Positions 58,882 through 64,000 of a stretch of DNA of 64,000 nt are shown one piece after another. How positions within the stretch are numbered: position 1 is the first letter of the stretch; each line of letters starts with the position of its first letter. Where the stretch lies: positions 496,001 through 560,000 of the forward strand of contig JABTUN010000003.1 of assembly GCA_015075365.1 (NCBI GenBank), given 5' to 3'. A model generated the notes under the pieces. The model had not been told where the DNA came from. It saw only the letters and a list, made by a program, of their open reading frames with translations, and did not search any database. Origin of the DNA: Verrucomicrobiaceae bacterium (GTDB lineage: Bacteria; Verrucomicrobiota; Verrucomicrobiia; Verrucomicrobiales; Verrucomicrobiaceae). The position numbers and the translations under genes are program-made.

Positions 58882-61800
58882 ATGCGCTGGTTCCGGACGC
58901 TTGGGCTCTTTTTTCTGCTGATTTCTCCCCTGCGGGCGGAGTTTGAGACGATTTGGTCGCTGGGCGTGTGGGACGGCGATCCGACGGGCGAGTACGGCCC
59001 CTCGAACTGGTCTCAAAACGCGGCGCCGGGCAGCGCGACGGCGAAGGACAATGATTTTTACTTCGCGGGCACCTACGCCGCGCCCATCGGCACGGTGGCA
59101 GGCGAGCCGCCGGCGAACCTGGAGGAGTCGCTCAACGAGTATGACCACACGCTGCGGCTCCATTTTCACCTGAGCCCCGCGCAGGCCACCAGCACGGCGC
59201 GCATGCGGCTGAACCTGCATCAGGTGTGGGGCGGCTGGCAGAAGATGCCGGAGGACGTGCAGGGCGAGGGCTACGGCACGCATGGGATCGAGGTGCGCTG
59301 GAATGGCGTGCTGCTGAAAACGGTCACGCACACGCGCGCGGACACGCTCGTTGTCGAGGTGGATGCAGGGGTCTTCACTCCCGTGGCCGGAGCGAACACG
59401 CTCCAGATCCGCCGCGTGCCGGCTCCTGCGGGCTGGTTCTTTCTGGACGCGCTGTCGCTGGAGCTTGATCCGCTGGCCACCCAGGACATCGACGGTGATG
59501 GATTGCCGCGCTGGTGGGAGCTGGATCATGGCTTCAGCGACACCGTTGCCAGCGCGGCGCAGGACGCGGACAGCGACGGGCGCACGAACGGCCAGGAATT
59601 CGCCACAGGCACGAATCCGCTCCAAAAGGACACAGATGGCGATGGTTTGGACGATGGTGCGGAATTCGCGGCGGGCACGAATCCGCTGAACGCGGACACG
59701 GATGGTGATTCGCTGCCGGATGGGGTGGAAACGGCCTCCAGCCCGTTGTTGGCGGACACGGACGGAGATGGCGCGGGCGACGCGTGGGAACTGCGCACGG
59801 GTTACCTGGCTGCCTCGCCCGCGAGCACGCCTCCGCCGCAAAGTGGCGTCATCGGGGTCAATTTTGTGATGGAGTTGAATCCGGAGAACACGCTGGCCTC
59901 TCATGAAGTGACCGGACTGGTGCCGCAGCGGCGCTGGAACAACACCTGGCCGCTCACGAGCTGGCGAAACGCCACGGGCGGCCATGCGGACATCGTTTCC
60001 CCGGCCGCGGATGTCCTGGTGGACAGCGCGGGCAACGCGACGGCGGTGACGCTGCTGTGGAATTTCCCCGGCAGCGCGTGGGCGGGCGGCCAGGGCGGCG
60101 GATCGACGAAGAAGCTGCTCGACGGTTACCTCAATGTGAATTCGGACACGCCGGGCAGCGTGACGCTGGGTGGCATTTCATTTCCGGCCTATGACGTGCT
60201 CGTGTATGTGGGCGGCTCCTACGACGGCGCGGTGGGCCGGGTGCGCCTGAACGACCAGCCTGCCTCGGACGCGTGGTTCCTGAGCGCCAGCACGCCGCCG
60301 CAGGGGGAGCTGGTCGAACTGATGAAATCGGACGCGGCAAGGCCCTGGCGCGCGAATGTGATCCGCTTTCGCAACGTGACCGGCGGGAGCGTGAATGTGA
60401 AGCTGCTGCGCTCAAGCTGGCATGAAGTGGGCCTGCACGGCATCCAGATCGTGGACAGCACGCTGGACAGCGATGGTGATGGCATGCCGGACGCCTACGA
60501 GTGGCAGCATGGCTTCAAAACACTCGTCGCCGACGCGGCGCAGGACGCGGACAGTGATGGCCTGACGAACCTGGCCGAAATGAGCACGCAGACGAACCCG
60601 CGCGTGGCGGACACGGACGGTGACGGGCTGCTGGATGGCTCGGAGACGCTTTCCAACCCGCTGTTGGCCGATACGGACGGCGATGGATTGACCGACGGCG
60701 AGGAGGCGGCGCTGAAACCGGCGGCGACGCGGCCCTTTGATCCTGACAGTGATGATGATGGTCTCACGGATCTCGAGGAAGCCCGGGGCTGGACCGATCC
60801 TCTCGTGGCGCAGGATCTGATGCCCTTGATCAACACTCTGCCCCGCACCTTGGATTGGAATGTGGAGAATGTGCAGGTCGTGTGGGACCATGAGCGCGGC
60901 GGTGTGAGCGACCAGAGCTGGGGCGACCATTCGTTGATGAACTTCCAGATCGTGAACCCGGTCAACGCGGGGAGTGATGCCTTCAACATCGGCCTGCGGG
61001 TGAAGTCGGGGCGCGTGACGCATTTTTTCTATTCGAGCCATGTCGGAGCCTTCAGCCATCCGGACAACGACGGCTGGGACATCTGGGAGGCGGACTGGCA
61101 GGCCTATCCGGCTGATTTAAGGGCGGCGCTGGGATTCAGCGGGCATGGTGCGTTCGACATCAGCGACCGGCTGCGTTTCCGCGTGCAGGGCAGCAGCGCG
61201 GGCGACCGGACCGCATGGACCTTTACCTTCTCTCTCACCAACCAGGACACGGGGCAGACGGTGGTGACCCGTACTTTTGCCAACTGCGCGCTGGCGCAGT
61301 CCGCGCATGACAATCTGGTGACGTGGCAGGATCGCGGTGATCCGGCGCGGGAGAACCAGCTCGAAATGTGGCAGCACGACGGCGTGCGGGTTTATATCCA
61401 CGGCATTGCGCTGGAGAACACGCCCGCCTTTGCGGCGCACAAGGACACGGACGAGGACGGCATCCCGGACGCGTGGGAGGACGCGCACGGTCTGAACAAG
61501 AACAGTGCTGCCGATGGCGCGCTGGATGGCGACGCGGATGGACTCAGCAACGTGCGCGAGTTTCTGGCGGGCACGCTGCCGAATGATGCTGACAGCGATG
61601 ACGACTCGGCCAAAGACGGTCTCGAAGTCGATGCGGGGAGCAATCCGCTGCTGGCGGCGAGCCTGCCGCCATTTTACCGCGGGCTGCCGGCAGGAGTGAA
61701 CGGCGAGGATTTGAACGGAAACGGCATGTCGGACGCCTGGGAGCAGTGGATCGGGAATTTCGGGCTCAACGCGCTGCAAGACGATGATGGCGATGGCATG

Positions 61801-63861
61801 ATGAACGGCGCGGAGGCGCTTGCGGGCACGAACCCGCATGATTCGCGCTCCCGGCTGTGGAGCGAGGCGCATTCCTCAGGCGGCAGCCTGACGCTGCGCT
61901 GGCCGGTGCTGCCGTGGAAGCGGCATCGCGTGTTTCAGAGCACGAATTTGTCCTCGTGGAGTCTCGCAGGCGGAAGTCCGTCGGTCTCCGGAGATGCCTA
62001 TGAGCAGTCGTTTGCGCTGGGGGGAGTGCCGCTGTTTTACCAGGCCGTGGTGGACAATCTCGACGCGGATGGCGATGGCGTGAGCGACTGGACGGAGGCG
62101 CTGGTGCTCGGCACTGCGGCAAATGCGGCGCACAGCACGCGCAGCGCGGCCAGCATCGACGTGAATGGCGATGGTGCGCCTGAATCGAGCGTGAGCGGTG
62201 ATTACGTAACGATGCTGGAGCAACTGCAAGGCACCCAGGCGGCGGGTGGATTCGCCGGAGGTGCCGGTGGAGGCATCTCAAGAGCGCAGGCGGCGCGTTT
62301 CCTCATGCAGGCGGCTTTTGGGCCGACTCCGGAGGACATCCAGCGCGTGCAGAGCCTTGGCTACGATGCGTGGATCACGGAGCAGACGGGACTGCCGATG
62401 ACGAGGCACTCGGACTACATCCAGAAAATCTTCGCGGACATGACAACGCAGCGTGGCAGCACGGCTTACAGCCGGGGCGGCGGTGACAGCGATCCATTTC
62501 TGTTCGGTAACAACATGCAGACAGCTTTCGCGCGCGCCGCGATCCAGGGAAATGACCAGCTCAGGCAGCGTGTGGCCTTTGCGCTGAGCCAGATCCTTGT
62601 GGCATCCCGCCGTGATGCGAACCTGGAAAACCGCTGCCTGGGCATGGCGGACTTTTACGACATCTTCGTGCGCCATGCCTTTGGCAGCTATGAGGACATC
62701 CTCATGGAGGTGACGATGCACCCGGTGATGGGCCGCTATTTGAGCCATGTGGGCAATCAGAAGGCTGATCCGACGATCAACCGCTATCCTGACGAAAACT
62801 ACGCACGCGAGATCATGCAGCTCTTCACCGTGGGCCTGTGGCAGTTGAATCCAGACGGGACGCGCGTGCTCACGGGCGGCGAGCCGGTGCCAACCTATTC
62901 AAACACGGAGATCACCCAGCTTGCTCGCGTGATGACGGGCTTCTGGTTCGGCGGGGACCACTGGGGCGGCGGCGGATGGACGGAGCAGGACTACGCCACG
63001 CCAATGAGCTTGCATCCGGAGCGTCACGACTTTGGCGCGAAGACGCTGCTGGGAGGTTTTGTGATCCCCGCGCGCGCCGCGACGCTGGAGAACGCGCAGC
63101 GCGATGTGCGGGACGCGGTGCATCATTTGTTCATGCATCCGAACACGCCTGTGTTCATCGGGAAGCAGCTCATCCAGTTCCTCGTGACGGACAATCCGAG
63201 TCCGGGCTATGTGCAGCGCGTGGGCGCGGTCTTTGCTGACAACGGCAGCGGCGTCCGCGGTGATCTGGGCGCGGTGGTCCGCGCGATCTTGCTGGATGCC
63301 GAGGCGCGCGGTCCTGTCGGCGCGCAACCGGCCGGTTTTGGCCGGCTGAAGGAGCCTGTCATCCGCACCATCGCGATGGCGCGCGTGCTGGGCATGAAAC
63401 AGGTGCCGGACCTGCTGTGGTGGGACTGGGGTGATTTCTTTAACGAGAGCCGCCAGGCGCCGACAAACTCGCCCAGCGTCTTCAACTTCTACCGCCCGGA
63501 GTATCGCGCGCCCGGCCTGCCCACGCAGAACAACCTGGCGACGCCCGTCTTCCAGATCACGGACAGCTACAGCAGCATCAGCTTCCCGAACCGCCTCTGG
63601 CGCATGCTGGAGGAGGGCTTCAGCCTGTGGGACCAGTATCGTTTCCCGCTGGGCATGGCGCGTGAGACGGCACTGGCATCGTCGCCGGAGCGGCTGATGG
63701 ATCATTTCAACCTGCTCTTTTGCGCCGGCCAGATGCGCGCGAGCACGCGCAGCCTCATCCTCGACGCGTTGAGCCAAATCCCCGCCGACCAGACCGCCGC
63801 GCGCGTGCGCGTCGCCGCCTACCTCGCGCTGACCTGTCCCGAAGGGGCCGTGATGCGGTGA
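58882..63861 (+). CDS. giant secreted DUF1800 protein with calcium-binding repeats
   Basis: 1659 residues from the ATG at 58882, Sec signal MRWFRTLGLFFLLISPLRA. Blocks of thrombospondin type 3/EF-like Ca repeats (DIDGDGLPRWWELDH near 201; DTDGDGLDDGAEF; again near 528, 854, 966 and 1058) alternate with beta-rich domains. From ~1130 a DUF1800 domain runs to the end (RAQAARFLMQAAFGPTPEDI, NENYAREIMQLFTVG-like stretch DENYAREIMQLFTVG). DUF1800 is usually encoded next to DUF1501 proteins, as here. Surface or exported, role unknown. Confidence 0.88.
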   Translation: MRWFRTLGLFFLLISPLRAEFETIWSLGVWDGDPTGEYGPSNWSQNAAPGSATAKDNDFYFAGTYAAPIGTVAGEPPANLEESLNEYDHTLRLHFHLSPAQATSTARMRLNLHQVWGGWQKMPEDVQGEGYGTHGIEVRWNGVLLKTVTHTRADTLVVEVDAGVFTPVAGANTLQIRRVPAPAGWFFLDALSLELDPLATQDIDGDGLPRWWELDHGFSDTVASAAQDADSDGRTNGQEFATGTNPLQKDTDGDGLDDGAEFAAGTNPLNADTDGDSLPDGVETASSPLLADTDGDGAGDAWELRTGYLAASPASTPPPQSGVIGVNFVMELNPENTLASHEVTGLVPQRRWNNTWPLTSWRNATGGHADIVSPAADVLVDSAGNATAVTLLWNFPGSAWAGGQGGGSTKKLLDGYLNVNSDTPGSVTLGGISFPAYDVLVYVGGSYDGAVGRVRLNDQPASDAWFLSASTPPQGELVELMKSDAARPWRANVIRFRNVTGGSVNVKLLRSSWHEVGLHGIQIVDSTLDSDGDGMPDAYEWQHGFKTLVADAAQDADSDGLTNLAEMSTQTNPRVADTDGDGLLDGSETLSNPLLADTDGDGLTDGEEAALKPAATRPFDPDSDDDGLTDLEEARGWTDPLVAQDLMPLINTLPRTLDWNVENVQVVWDHERGGVSDQSWGDHSLMNFQIVNPVNAGSDAFNIGLRVKSGRVTHFFYSSHVGAFSHPDNDGWDIWEADWQAYPADLRAALGFSGHGAFDISDRLRFRVQGSSAGDRTAWTFTFSLTNQDTGQTVVTRTFANCALAQSAHDNLVTWQDRGDPARENQLEMWQHDGVRVYIHGIALENTPAFAAHKDTDEDGIPDAWEDAHGLNKNSAADGALDGDADGLSNVREFLAGTLPNDADSDDDSAKDGLEVDAGSNPLLAASLPPFYRGLPAGVNGEDLNGNGMSDAWEQWIGNFGLNALQDDDGDGMMNGAEALAGTNPHDSRSRLWSEAHSSGGSLTLRWPVLPWKRHRVFQSTNLSSWSLAGGSPSVSGDAYEQSFALGGVPLFYQAVVDNLDADGDGVSDWTEALVLGTAANAAHSTRSAASIDVNGDGAPESSVSGDYVTMLEQLQGTQAAGGFAGGAGGGISRAQAARFLMQAAFGPTPEDIQRVQSLGYDAWITEQTGLPMTRHSDYIQKIFADMTTQRGSTAYSRGGGDSDPFLFGNNMQTAFARAAIQGNDQLRQRVAFALSQILVASRRDANLENRCLGMADFYDIFVRHAFGSYEDILMEVTMHPVMGRYLSHVGNQKADPTINRYPDENYAREIMQLFTVGLWQLNPDGTRVLTGGEPVPTYSNTEITQLARVMTGFWFGGDHWGGGGWTEQDYATPMSLHPERHDFGAKTLLGGFVIPARAATLENAQRDVRDAVHHLFMHPNTPVFIGKQLIQFLVTDNPSPGYVQRVGAVFADNGSGVRGDLGAVVRAILLDAEARGPVGAQPAGFGRLKEPVIRTIAMARVLGMKQVPDLLWWDWGDFFNESRQAPTNSPSVFNFYRPEYRAPGLPTQNNLATPVFQITDSYSSISFPNRLWRMLEEGFSLWDQYRFPLGMARETALASSPERLMDHFNLLFCAGQMRASTRSLILDALSQIPADQTAARVRVAAYLALTCPEGAVMR

Positions 63862-63881
63862 AACACTCTTTTAAGGTCACC

Positions 63882-64000
63882 ATGAATCCTTCCACCCGTC
63901 GCCAATTCATTGAACGCTCCGCCTGCGCGGCGATGAGCAGCGTTCCGGTGCTGAACACGCTGCTCAACCTGCAACTGGCGGGCCGCACGGCGGCACAGCA
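63882..64000 (+). CDS. DUF1501 family protein, partial
   Basis: The first 39 residues are visible: MNPSTRRQFIERSACAAMSS, a twin-arginine-type signal, then PVLNTLLNLQLAGRTAAQ. This is the N-terminus of DUF1501 proteins that pair with DUF1800. It begins 21 bases after the DUF1800 stop, so one operon. Runs off the window. Confidence 0.8.
   Translation, partial: MNPSTRRQFIERSACAAMSSVPVLNTLLNLQLAGRTAAQ

Overview
The window looks like the chromosome of a GC-rich member of the Verrucomicrobiota, probably close to Prosthecobacter/Verrucomicrobium. The lineage evidence is a 50-residue small basic protein at 44984-45136 of a type known from Chlamydiae and Verrucomicrobia, a DUF1800/DUF1501 secreted-protein pair at 58882-64000, and a Ser/Thr kinase fused to a C-type lectin domain at 40495-43863. 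Taxonomy is inferred from gene content only.

Region 1 (1-21168) is a Mu-like transposable prophage. Its left end lies outside the window. A leftward early operon (5895 down to beyond 1) carries a Ner/Cro-like regulator, small proteins, a ParB-like protein and a DDE transposase. It is divergent from a double-HTH LexA-type repressor (5948-6814), with GTTAGC half-sites between them. Rightward come a putative PD-(D/E)XK cargo nuclease, two small exported proteins, tail genes, a tail fibre with a polyglycine region, a G/GT tail-chaperone pair with a GGGAAAC slippery site, lysis genes, small and large terminase (Mu gp27/gp28 type), portal (gp29 type) and a convergent Dam-like methylase. No major capsid protein, head protease or tape measure is visible here. 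The right end is a set of 10-bp repeats finishing in the CA expected of Mu-type ends at 21168.

Region 2 (21169-36251) is an anti-phage defence operon, all on the + strand and tightly packed. The prophage sits inside its first visible gene: an SNF2-family helicase with a C-terminal DUF3883 domain is open upstream of its first ATG right up to the phage end, so its N-terminal half has been cut off. Next come a toxin-antitoxin-SecB-like chaperone (TAC) triplet, an unknown possibly PLD-like protein, a GmrSD-type DUF262/HNH nuclease, a DUF1156 DNA methylase with an AT-richer central segment, a putative nuclease with an Ala/Pro/Thr repeat between its catalytic motifs, a GTPase with a C-terminal hydrophobic segment, another unknown protein and a DUF499 ATPase. 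The DUF1156 + DUF499 + helicase combination is known from defence islands related to DISARM. The TAC insertion and three unrecognised genes make this version worth study.

Region 3 (36252-37079) has no convincing gene and ends at tRNA-Arg(CCU).

Region 4 (37162-64000) is ordinary chromosome: a GAF protein, exported proteins, MobA and a MOSC protein, an oxidoreductase, the lectin-kinase, a pseudouridine synthase, a 2-hydroxyacid dehydrogenase, thymidylate synthase, a GGQ release-factor-like protein, a CNNM/CorC protein with a P-type ATPase, Hsp20, an APH/P-loop kinase fusion, a ZIP transporter, CbpM/CbpA-like chaperones, an ExbB/TolQ protein, a LOG protein, QueD, and the DUF1800-DUF1501 pair at the right edge.
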